NCBI GenBank assembly: GCA_910586175.1
Contig: CAJUIJ010000071.1
Coordinates: 1-12,102, forward strand
DNA length: 12,102 nucleotides
DNA from: an uncultured Muribaculaceae bacterium
GTDB lineage: Bacteria; Bacteroidota; Bacteroidia; Bacteroidales; Muribaculaceae
Direction: 5' to 3'
In this document: positions 1 through 6,901 of the stretch, piece by piece
Layout: the number at the start of each line of letters is the position of its first letter
How positions within the stretch are numbered: the stretch's first letter is position 1
Made by a program: the position numbers and the translations under genes
Notes under the pieces: generated by a model
Seen by the model: the letters and a program-made list of their open reading frames with translations, nothing else
The model's database searches: none
Told to the model about the DNA's origin: nothing

Positions 1-1406
1 ATCCAGGCATCGGTGCGAAGGCGCCAAAGGAATATTGCGCCACGGAAGCAGAGCTCCACCGCCATGGCTATCCATACACCCTTTAAGCCAAACATGGGCG
101 CAAGCAAAGCTGCGAGCGAGAGCCTTACCACCCATATGCTTCCGAGATTCATGCAGCTCGGCAGAAGCGTGTCGCCTGCACCGATAAAGACTCCATATGC
201 CACGATTGAAGCTGCGAACATAGGTTCGGCAAAAGATTCGATGCGAAGCACCTCCACTCCGGCAGCCACAATCTCCTCTACGGGTGAAATTATGCCCATC
301 ATCAAAGGTGCGCAAAAATACATGAATACACCCATGACCGACATGACAACAATGCCCGACCAGACAGTGATATTGGCGAAACGGCGTGCAAGCTTTCGAC
401 GCGAGGCCCCAAGGCTCTGCCCGACCAGCGTCGTGGCAGCCTCAGCTATGCCATAACCCGGCATGTAGCAAAGACTCTCAGCTGTGACCGCAAAGGCATT
501 TGCAGCTATGGCTATTGTGCCGAGAGGGGCTACAATAGCCGTGATAAGCACCTGTGCACCACACATGAGAAGATGCTCACCACAAAGCGGCGTGCTTATC
601 TTGACAGCCCGTTTCAGGCATCGCATGGTCGTTCGCAGACTTGCTGAGCAACCTCGCAGATTCAGTTCCTTATTGCGTCGACAAAGGTAGACAAACATCA
701 CCACGCCCGCCACAGTCTCAGCCAATGCAGTGCCAAGAGCCGCACCAGCAACCCCAAGATCCGCGCCCGGCACCTGAAACTCTACCCCGAATAAACCGAC
801 ATGACGGGATGGAAATATCAAAAGTGCATTAAACAACACATCGAGGAGGCACATACCTACATTCACAAGCCCGGGGAAGAGCGTATTGCCGCTGCATCTA
901 AGCATAGCTCCTGCAAGGAAGTTAATCTGAAGCAAAGGCAAAGAGGCTGCAAAAATCAGGAAATAGGCAGATGCGTCATCCACTATACTTTCGCCACCGC
1001 CAAGCCAGTGAGGCAGATAGCCGGCCAGTGCAAGACCAATGACGCAAAGACAAAGACTGAACGCGAGCGAAGGGATTATAGATTGTTTGAGCACAGCTTG
1101 TGCACCAGCCCTGTCGGAAGCACCTATACGGTTGGCCACCTGCACCGAGAAACCCATGGCAGCAGAAGAACACAAGCCCCAGAAAAGCCATGTAGAAGTA
1201 GACATAAGACCGATAGAGGCCGAGGCATCAGCACCAAGCGAACCCACCATGGCAGCATCGATATACTGCATGATAATAGTGGATAGCTGCGCCATCATGG
1301 CAGGCAAGCTCAACACCGCAGTCAGCTTAAGCTGCTGCCCCATGGTCATCGGTTTGCCGTCGCGAATCATTGACAGGAGAGAATCGCGAGAGGCCTCCGC
1401 GCTCAT
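1..1406 (-). CDS. MATE family efflux transporter, C-terminus cut by window edge
   Basis: Reading the minus strand from ATG 1406-1404 gives 468 uninterrupted codons that are still open at the left edge, so only the C-terminal tail is missing. The protein is hydrophobic and resembles NorM/DinF-type MATE transporters, inner-membrane antiporters that export drugs or metabolites using Na+ or H+ gradients. The N-terminal part contains LPAMMAQLSTIIMQYIDAAMVG, near the first helix pair of the family, then a cytoplasmic-loop-like VANRIGASDRAGA. The second half repeats the pattern with GYGIAEAATTLVGQSLGASR, as expected for two six-helix bundles. The start overlaps the stop of the upstream patB-like gene as ATGA, suggesting translational coupling. 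The family call is firm; the substrate cannot be read from sequence. Confidence 0.92.
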   Translation of the reverse strand, partial: MSAEASRDSLLSMIRDGKPMTMGQQLKLTAVLSLPAMMAQLSTIIMQYIDAAMVGSLGADASASIGLMSTSTWLFWGLCSSAAMGFSVQVANRIGASDRAGAQAVLKQSIIPSLAFSLCLCVIGLALAGYLPHWLGGGESIVDDASAYFLIFAASLPLLQINFLAGAMLRCSGNTLFPGLVNVGMCLLDVLFNALLIFPSRHVGLFGVEFQVPGADLGVAGAALGTALAETVAGVVMFVYLCRRNKELNLRGCSASLRTTMRCLKRAVKISTPLCGEHLLMCGAQVLITAIVAPLGTIAIAANAFAVTAESLCYMPGYGIAEAATTLVGQSLGASRRKLARRFANITVWSGIVVMSVMGVFMYFCAPLMMGIISPVEEIVAAGVEVLRIESFAEPMFAASIVAYGVFIGAGDTLLPSCMNLGSIWVVRLSLAALLAPMFGLKGVWIAMAVELCFRGAIFLWRLRTDAW

Positions 1407-2581
1407 ATCACCAGCGGTTTTAGCACTTGAGCGATACGTTGCAAGCCATCGTGCAGCAAAGCCCGCGGACATGCAAGATTGAGACGCAGGAAGTCATCTC
1501 CACCGGGTCCATATATAGAGCCGGGGCTGAGGAGCACCTTGCCGACTTCAGCGAGACGCAAATCAAGGTCGTCCGACTTCAGGCCGGTAGCAGAAATGTT
1601 GAACCACATAAGGTAGGTGGCCTGCATTGGTGTGACCTTGAACTCAGGAAGCTCACGCGCGAAGAAATCGCGGGCCTCGATATAATTCTGCCATAGGTAA
1701 GCCCTGAGGGCTTCAAGCCATGGATAACCCTCGTTGTAGGCAGCCATGAGACCCACCACACCGAAGGGATTCACGTCGCACACTTCATTATCATTGATGG
1801 CTCGATCAATCTTGTGTCGCATCTCTTCGTCTGCACACACAATGTTGGCAATTTGCAGCCCGGCAATATTGAAAGCCTTGCTCGGCGAGGAGCAAACCAC
1901 ACATTTCGCCTCAAACTCCTCGGAAATCGAAGCGAAAGGGACATAATCAAGACCATTGTATGTAAGCTCACAATGAATCTCATCGGAGACTACCACCACA
2001 TCATGACGCATGCATATTTCTCCCACACGTTTCAACTCATCGCGCGTCCATAGCCGTCCGGCAGGGTTGTGAGGGTTGCAGAGCAACAATATTTTCGCAT
2101 CCGGATCAGAAGCCTTCTTCTCAAGGTCGTCGAAGTCTATCGTATAAGAGCCGTCGTCGGGATTATAACGAAGTTTATTGTCAGACATCGTGCACCCGTT
2201 GTTGCGAATGGAGGAGAAGAAGCAATTATACACAGGCGATTGCACTATGACCTTGCTACCGATAGGAGCGAGAGCCTTTATGACAGCAGAAATAGCCGGC
2301 ACAACGCCCGACGTGTAGATGACATGCCGACGCGGCACATGCCAACCATGATGTCGGAAAAACCAATTGTCTACGGCTTGATAATACTCCTCCGGAACCT
2401 GCGTGTATCCGAATACGCCATGCTCAACACGCTGACGCAAGGCATCGATAACGCAAGGGGCAGTCTGAAAATCCATGTCGGCCACCCACATGGGCAGAAT
2501 ATCGTCGCTGCCCGGTGCATCCCATTTATACGAGTTGGTGTGACGGCGGTCTATTATCTTATCGAAATTAAAATCACTCAT
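1403..2581 (-). CDS. patB: MalY/PatB family PLP-dependent C-S lyase or aminotransferase
   Basis: A 392-residue fold-type I PLP enzyme of the MalY/PatB branch of class I/II aminotransferases. Members act in the cytoplasm as cystathionine beta-lyases (cystathionine to homocysteine, pyruvate and ammonia) or as more general cysteine-S-conjugate lyases. Visible motifs are MWVADMDF near residue 31, the LCNPHNPAGR block with Asn172, DEIHCEL with Asp200, the Schiff-base lysine Lys235 in SSPSKAFNIAGLQ, and a likely carboxylate-binding Arg366 in FLRLNLACPR. The length is typical of the family. The stop overlaps the MATE start by four bases, and the ATG overlaps the stop of the OmpA-like gene by one base. 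Substrate preference is not visible; the symbol is for the family and not for a proven orthologue. Confidence 0.9.
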   Translation of the reverse strand: MSDFNFDKIIDRRHTNSYKWDAPGSDDILPMWVADMDFQTAPCVIDALRQRVEHGVFGYTQVPEEYYQAVDNWFFRHHGWHVPRRHVIYTSGVVPAISAVIKALAPIGSKVIVQSPVYNCFFSSIRNNGCTMSDNKLRYNPDDGSYTIDFDDLEKKASDPDAKILLLCNPHNPAGRLWTRDELKRVGEICMRHDVVVVSDEIHCELTYNGLDYVPFASISEEFEAKCVVCSSPSKAFNIAGLQIANIVCADEEMRHKIDRAINDNEVCDVNPFGVVGLMAAYNEGYPWLEALRAYLWQNYIEARDFFARELPEFKVTPMQATYLMWFNISATGLKSDDLDLRLAEVGKVLLSPGSIYGPGGDDFLRLNLACPRALLHDGLQRIAQVLKPLVI

Positions 2582-3243
2582 CAGAACACTATCCTTCCTT
2601 TCTTGGCTTGTTCGAGCATCTTCTTGCCGGGCATCAGATAGACCTCCAGCCTGCGGTTGCGCTCACGATTGGCCATTGAATTATTCTCGACAAGAGGCAT
2701 ATCGTCGCCATAAGGGTAAGTGAAGAGGTAAGTGGTGTCAGAACCATTCTCATCAAACCAATCACCTACTGTATGCACACGCTCCTCGGTGAGCCGGTCA
2801 CGATACTGCGCAGAGCCTGTGTTGTCGGTGTGCATTACAAGTAATACACGATACATATCAGGGTTCTTTAGATATCGCTTGATCGGCGACAGCAATGCCT
2901 CGGCTCCCGGACGGAGTTCGGTATCGTTGGGCGAGAAGAGCTTCGAAGCGGGTATTGTGACCAGAAGCACCTCCTTATTGCGGTAAGTCTCCACCGTGCA
3001 CTCACTCTTCTGGTTATAGTCACGGCCGAAGAGGCGGTTGCGCCCCTCCTTCTCCTGAAACTTACGAATCAGCTCCGCACTCTTCTCATCGAGCGGCACC
3101 GAATTGACCATCTCCGCGAAGCTTAGATTATCGAGATCATCTTCTGGATTAGCTGCCAACGCACTTAGAGGCGATGATAACGCGAGCGAGGCACACAGCA
3201 CCGCACCACCGAGCCATTTAGAAATCTTCAATTGATTCTTCAT
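2581..3243 (-). CDS. Secreted OmpA-like peptidoglycan-binding protein
   Basis: A 220-residue protein with an N-terminal signal peptide: Lys-rich start, hydrophobic stretch about residues 11-24, probable signal peptidase I cleavage after Ala30 (SALA-ANPED). Cys17 does not sit in a good lipobox, so a lipoprotein is unlikely. Residues about 90-205 look like an OmpA C-terminal domain. HTDNTGSAQYRDRLTEERV (Asp140, Arg155) matches the meso-diaminopimelate-binding region, and ANRERNRRLEVYLMP matches the usual NRRVE end. No membrane beta-barrel is evident, so it is probably periplasmic or outer-membrane associated and bound to peptidoglycan. The start overlaps the upstream acidic gene by 26 bases; this ATG is kept because it gives an intact signal peptide. 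Confidence 0.85.
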   Translation of the reverse strand: MKNQLKISKWLGGAVLCASLALSSPLSALAANPEDDLDNLSFAEMVNSVPLDEKSAELIRKFQEKEGRNRLFGRDYNQKSECTVETYRNKEVLLVTIPASKLFSPNDTELRPGAEALLSPIKRYLKNPDMYRVLLVMHTDNTGSAQYRDRLTEERVHTVGDWFDENGSDTTYLFTYPYGDDMPLVENNSMANRERNRRLEVYLMPGKKMLEQAKKGRIVF

Positions 3244-3535
3244 ATTGTAATTCAGCTTTTACGATATCCTCGACATCCGAAGGATCCATAAGCTGCTCGC
3301 CTGCACGGCGAAGTTCCTTGCGCACATAGGCTACAAGGTCGTCAAGCTTAAGCTCCTCCTCGTCGGTGACATCCGCGTTGATATTGAGATAACCATTGCG
3401 CTCATACCAATCCCATATGGTATCGATCACATATAGAATATCATCATCGGTAAGTTCCGCATTCTTTTCGTCAGAGAGAGTGCCACGAATGAACTTAACG
3501 CATTCGTCCTCGTCAAATTTCTTTATTTCTCCCAT
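3218..3535 (-). CDS. Small acidic protein of unknown function
   Basis: A 105-residue protein I do not recognise by family. It is strongly acidic: 32 of 105 residues are Asp or Glu, with runs such as TDDD and TDEEELKLDD. No signal peptide, membrane segment or metal motif is visible. The pattern of hydrophobic residues (ILYVIDTIWDWY, LDDLVAYVRKEL) suggests a small helical cytoplasmic protein. It is the first gene of the OmpA-PatB-MATE run and overlaps the OmpA-like gene by 26 bases in another frame. The AT-rich leader before ATG 3535-3533 has no Shine-Dalgarno sequence, as is normal for Bacteroidetes. I accept it as a real gene because of its position, coding appearance and tight packing. Confidence 0.75.
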   Translation of the reverse strand: MGEIKKFDEDECVKFIRGTLSDEKNAELTDDDILYVIDTIWDWYERNGYLNINADVTDEEELKLDDLVAYVRKELRRAGEQLMDPSDVEDIVKAELQYEESIEDF

Positions 3536-3571
3536 GGTTAATATTTATTGGCAATATGTGCATTATTTTAC

Positions 3572-3635
3572 ACTTATTGACTTGTTGACTTATTGACATA
3601 TCGACTTATTGACATGATGTCATGTTGGCATGATG
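3572..3635. repeat. Degenerate 8-base tandem repeat, eight units
   Basis: Read on the plus strand, eight consecutive 8-base units fit in register: ACTTATTG, ACTTGTTG, ACTTATTG, ACATATCG, ACTTATTG, ACATGATG, TCATGTTG, GCATGATG. Three units are identical; the others differ at one to four positions and degrade toward rimM. The array fills much of the gap between the rimM stop (3653) and the start of the acidic gene (3535), so it would lie in the leader or intercistronic RNA. A short hairpin (ACATGA, TG, TCATGT) is contained in units 6-7. The function is unknown. Confidence 0.8.
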
Positions 3636-3652
3636 TCTTACGCCATGTAACA

Positions 3653-4180
3653 TCACATCTCAATCAAGCCATCAGGCAGAGATGTATGTATAAGTTTCGC
3701 GTCTGTGTCGATACTCTCGATAAACTCATCTGCTACAGGTATCAGCACCGTGCTGCCGTCAGGACGATTCACGACAAACAACACATTGGCAGTGGTATCA
3801 TCGATATCTGCAACAGTACCAACTTCACCGATATGCCTGTCAACGATCTTGAAACCCACAAAATCTGCCACAATTTCATCTTCCGGCACATCGTAATAAT
3901 TCACGAGTTCTGAGCGCAGCGCATAGATATTTTTGTTGACAAACTGCTGAGCCAACTCCTGCGAATCGACATCCTTTAGCTTGACGAGACAAGACTCCGA
4001 TCCCTTGGGACGCACCGACTCTGCATAGAATGGCACGAAAATGCCATCCATCTCAACGATGAGAGGATTGCCGTCTGCTGCGTAATCTTCATCAACATCA
4101 AGCAACGCATTCAGTTCGCCTTTCAAAGCGTGAGTCTTCTGAAACTTGCCAATCTCTATTATTTCATCTTTGGTAATCAT
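3653..4180 (-). CDS. rimM: Ribosome maturation factor RimM
   Basis: A 175-residue RimM. The protein binds ribosomal protein S19 and the 3' domain of 16S rRNA and helps 30S subunit maturation in the cytoplasm. The N-terminal RimM beta-barrel begins with IGKFQKTHALKGELNAL, the family's opening motif. The C-terminal PRC-barrel spans about residues 100-175 and shows VGFKIVDRHIGEVGTVADIDD and VLIPVADEFIESID, ending in LPDGLIEM as expected. The length is normal. It starts three bases after the murA stop, so the two are almost certainly cotranscribed. Confidence 0.95.
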   Translation of the reverse strand: MITKDEIIEIGKFQKTHALKGELNALLDVDEDYAADGNPLIVEMDGIFVPFYAESVRPKGSESCLVKLKDVDSQELAQQFVNKNIYALRSELVNYYDVPEDEIVADFVGFKIVDRHIGEVGTVADIDDTTANVLFVVNRPDGSTVLIPVADEFIESIDTDAKLIHTSLPDGLIEM

Positions 4181-4183
4181 AAT

Positions 4184-5500
4184 CTACTCTTCTATTCTAA
4201 TGATTTTCGCGCCTAATTTGTTGAGTCGGGAATCAATATTTTCATAACCGCGATCAATCTGGTTTATGTTCTGTATGCGGCTCGTACCCTTAGCTCCCAT
4301 GGCTGCGATAAGCATTGCCACGCCGGCCCTTATGTCAGGGGAGACCATGTCGGTAGCTCGCAGGCAATTAAACTTACCGGCACCAATCACCACGGCGCGA
4401 TGTGGGTCACATAGTATTATCCGTGCACCCATGTCGAGCAGTTTGTCGACAAAGAAGAGACGGCTCTCAAACATCTTCTGATGTATAATCACCGACCCAA
4501 CCGCCTGAGTCGCCACCACAAGCAGAATGCTTATAAGGTCGGGCGAGAGGCCCGGCCAAGGAGCATCGGCTATTGTCATAATCGAACCGTCGATAAACTG
4601 GTCAACAGTGTAGATCTCACGCTGGTCCACACGTATGTCATCACCTTCAATCTTAAGGTTAACACCGATACGCTCGAAAGCCATGGGCATAAGACCCAGC
4701 TCGCTGACGTGCACATCCTTTATAAGGAGATTAGAGCCTGTCATCGCCGCCATTCCGATAAAGCTGCCCACCTCTATCATGTCGGGAAGCAGGCGGTGGG
4801 TTGTACCGCCCAGATATTCCACCCCGTCGATATTGAGCAGATTGGAGCCGATGCCATCAATCTTGGCCCCCATGCTCACGAGCATACGGCAGAGCTGCTG
4901 TATGTAAGGCTCGCAGGCAGCATTGTAGATTGTGGTGCGACCCTTGGCGAGCACAGCACCCATTATGATGTTGGCGGTGCCTGTGACCGAAGCCTCATCG
5001 AGCAACATATAGCATCCCTTAAGCCCCGACTCCGGAGCGACTATGCGGTAGGTGCGCGAATCAGAATCGTAGCCAAACTCAGCACCGAGCTTCTGAAGGC
5101 CTGTAAAGTGAGTGTCAAGACGCCGGCGGCCAATCTTGTCGCCTCCCGGCTTCGGCATTATGGCCATGCCGAAACGTGCCACGAGAGGTCCCATCACCAT
5201 GACAGAGCCACGCAGCGACTGCGCCTTGCGAGCATATGCTTCGCTCGAGATATACTCCATGTCGAGTTCGTCAGACTGAAACTCGACCTCTGATGGTGTG
5301 ATATAACGCACCTTTACACCCATTTCTCCGAGCAGACATATAAGGTTGCGCACATCGGAAATCTCAGGAAGGTTGGATATAACCACCTTCTCGGGGGTCA
5401 ATAAAGTGGCACATATCACCTCGAGGGCTTCATTTTTTGCACCCTTGATATCTATCTGGCCATTCAGGGGATGCCCACCCTCCACTATGAAGCTGCTCAT
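4184..5500 (-). CDS. murA: UDP-N-acetylglucosamine 1-carboxyvinyltransferase MurA
   Basis: A 438-residue MurA, which transfers enolpyruvate from PEP to UDP-GlcNAc, the first committed step of peptidoglycan precursor synthesis. Lys22-Asn23 in IKGAKNEAL, GPLVARFGMAIMPKPGG, a catalytic Asp in the SPDL block (equivalent to E. coli Asp305), and IDRGYENIDSRL near the C-terminus, with the equivalent of E. coli Arg397, are all present. The residue matching E. coli Cys115 is Asp121 (codon 5140-5138, in PGGDKIG). A Cys to Asp change here is known to keep activity and prevent covalent fosfomycin binding. The start overlaps the DUF4290 stop as ATGA, and rimM follows after three bases. Confidence 0.97.
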   Translation of the reverse strand: MSSFIVEGGHPLNGQIDIKGAKNEALEVICATLLTPEKVVISNLPEISDVRNLICLLGEMGVKVRYITPSEVEFQSDELDMEYISSEAYARKAQSLRGSVMVMGPLVARFGMAIMPKPGGDKIGRRRLDTHFTGLQKLGAEFGYDSDSRTYRIVAPESGLKGCYMLLDEASVTGTANIIMGAVLAKGRTTIYNAACEPYIQQLCRMLVSMGAKIDGIGSNLLNIDGVEYLGGTTHRLLPDMIEVGSFIGMAAMTGSNLLIKDVHVSELGLMPMAFERIGVNLKIEGDDIRVDQREIYTVDQFIDGSIMTIADAPWPGLSPDLISILLVVATQAVGSVIIHQKMFESRLFFVDKLLDMGARIILCDPHRAVVIGAGKFNCLRATDMVSPDIRAGVAMLIAAMGAKGTSRIQNINQIDRGYENIDSRLNKLGAKIIRIEE

Positions 5501-6090
5501 TTTTTCTTGCGCTTTTTATTGTTTTGCTTAGGTTGGGGAATCTCCTTAAAATCGTGAAGCGGATAAACCTCAGGATCAAGATCTATTGCACCCTTTGAAT
5601 AATTGGCGAGGTCGCGGAGTATCTTTGCATCGTTTACACCCTCAGGATTGTGCTGCACCATTAGCTTCTTCATATGGTTGGCGAGCATGGACACGAGTTC
5701 ATCCTTCTGTTCGCCGTCGGGTAGTTCGGCCACCGAGGCAATCATCTTCTCGATATTCTTGCCATAATGACGGTAGCGCATTGCCGAGGCTGTATAAGGC
5801 AGTCGCTCAGGTTTCGGATGCAACTTCTCGGCCGTTATAACCTCGCAGGGGAAATCGATGTCGAGTTTGAAACGCGACAGGATGTTGATCTGGTCCCAGA
5901 TTTTGGAATAATCCTTACCGGGGCCTACGAGAGCCGGGAACATGACAGCCATCGAATCAGCGATGGCATATGCGCATGCTGTGCGCTCCTCCCGGTCGGG
6001 AATGTTTACGCAATAGTCTACGAAGCCTTGGAAATGGCGTCCGTATTCGGGCAGGAGCGTCGGCTCCATGTCAGTGTTATATGGCAGCAT
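5497..6090 (-). CDS. DUF4290 family protein
   Basis: A 197-residue protein matching, by memory of the family, the Bacteroidetes-restricted DUF4290 proteins encoded just upstream of murA. The function is unknown. The N-terminal part includes LPEYGRHFQGFVDYCVNIPDREERTACAYAIA, followed by a mostly helical domain to about residue 175. The C-terminus is a lysine/asparagine-rich basic tail (KQNNKKRKKK) that could contact nucleic acid or membrane; this is inference. There is no signal peptide or membrane segment. The stop overlaps the murA ATG by four bases, so MurA translation is probably coupled to it. I could not find a TAnnTTTG promoter in the 99 bases upstream, so it may depend on read-through from tsaB or on a weaker promoter. 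Confidence 0.85.
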   Translation of the reverse strand: MLPYNTDMEPTLLPEYGRHFQGFVDYCVNIPDREERTACAYAIADSMAVMFPALVGPGKDYSKIWDQINILSRFKLDIDFPCEVITAEKLHPKPERLPYTASAMRYRHYGKNIEKMIASVAELPDGEQKDELVSMLANHMKKLMVQHNPEGVNDAKILRDLANYSKGAIDLDPEVYPLHDFKEIPQPKQNNKKRKKK

Positions 6091-6144
6091 TTTATGTATT
6101 AAGTCTTAGTTATTAGTTATGCAGTGTTGTGCCTCAGGTTTTGG

Positions 6145-6171
6145 CCTTGGTTTACCTTGGTTTAACCTTGG
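6145..6171. repeat. Short 10-11 base tandem repeat between tsaB and DUF4290
   Basis: CCTTGGTTTA (6145-6154), CCTTGGTTTAA (6155-6165) and CCTTGG (6166-6171) follow one another on the plus strand, giving about 2.6 units with a one-helical-turn period. They lie in the 99-base gap between the tsaB stop and the DUF4290 start. They form no hairpin with a T-tract, so they do not look like a terminator. The gap holds nothing else that I can name. Confidence 0.6.
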
Positions 6172-6189
6172 GCATCAGTCTATTGATTT

Positions 6190-6894
6190 TCAGCCTAAAG
6201 TCTTCAGCAAGTTGCGCGGCTTTGTAGTCTGATAAGCCTTCAAGTAGTTTGGCGTGGAGTATGCCACATCTAAAAAGTCACCATTGCGAAAAGACTTTTC
6301 GGCAAGCGCAAGCATATCTTTAGCTTGCGGCAACAGCCCGTCCACCCAATGGGCGTTGGGATGCTTTATCACCTCCTTGACTTTCTCCGCACCGTCGCCC
6401 ATGAAATAAAGCTGACGGCCTGAGTCGAGCAGATCCTTGAACGAATCGGCATCGATTATCATGGCACCGGGTTCGACTACCGGATTCAAGGCAAAATCGT
6501 AGGCAGCAGTGAACACCTCCATGCGTCGGGCATCAACCATGGGGACGAGAATCTCTTCACCGGTCCATGGAAGCGGTCGGAACATAGCCTTGACGGCAAT
6601 CGTCTGTAGAGTGTCAACGCCAATTAGCGGCACCCCGAGGCTGAAAGCAAGACCTTTTGCGAGCGAAAGGCCAATGCGCAAGCCTGTATAGCTGCCGGGG
6701 CCCATGCTCACAGCCACGGCATCGAGAGGGATGTCGCGACGTCGTAGCTCGGCCATGCAGCGGTCTACAAAGGGAGCGAGACGGTTGGCATGCTGCATTC
6801 CCGAATCATCGTCGAGCTGCAACTCGAGCGCACCATTCATCGTTATGGCCACGCTGCAAATCTTTCCTGAGGTCTCAATGTTGAGTATTGTCAT
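6190..6894 (-). CDS. tsaB: tRNA threonylcarbamoyladenosine biosynthesis protein TsaB
   Basis: A 234-residue TsaB, the inactive Kae1-like partner that supports TsaD (with TsaE) in transferring threonylcarbamoyl to A37 of ANN-decoding tRNAs in the cytoplasm. The actin-like ASKHA fold begins with ILNIETSGKICSVAI. The hallmark MGPGSYTGLRIGLSLAKGLA block lies at about residues 64-83 and DARRMEVFTAAYD at about 121-133. The length is usual for Bacteroidetes TsaB. The ATG is seven bases after the stop of the COG2509 gene, so the two form an operon. Confidence 0.95.
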   Translation of the reverse strand: MTILNIETSGKICSVAITMNGALELQLDDDSGMQHANRLAPFVDRCMAELRRRDIPLDAVAVSMGPGSYTGLRIGLSLAKGLAFSLGVPLIGVDTLQTIAVKAMFRPLPWTGEEILVPMVDARRMEVFTAAYDFALNPVVEPGAMIIDADSFKDLLDSGRQLYFMGDGAEKVKEVIKHPNAHWVDGLLPQAKDMLALAEKSFRNGDFLDVAYSTPNYLKAYQTTKPRNLLKTLG

Positions 6895-6901
6895 ATTGTT
6901 A

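Noticed and set aside
1..1406. Possible broken or frameshifted MATE gene
   Set aside because: Codon-by-codon reading of the minus strand shows no stop or shift over 468 codons; the gene is only cut by the window boundary.
13..1482. Several overlapping plus-strand reading frames at the left edge
   Set aside because: They lie antisense to one continuous minus-strand frame that reads clearly as a MATE transporter through to the window edge; their translations resemble no family.
2069..2641. 190-codon plus-strand frame antisense to the patB-like gene
   Set aside because: The minus-strand frame has all PLP-enzyme motifs; the antisense translation has none.
3572..3635. Tandem repeats as a CRISPR-like array
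   Set aside because: Units are eight bases with no spacers, and no cas genes are nearby.
4481..5293. 270-codon plus-strand frame, His-rich, antisense to murA
   Set aside because: It is entirely inside murA, whose motifs are intact; the composition is the mirror of murA codon use.
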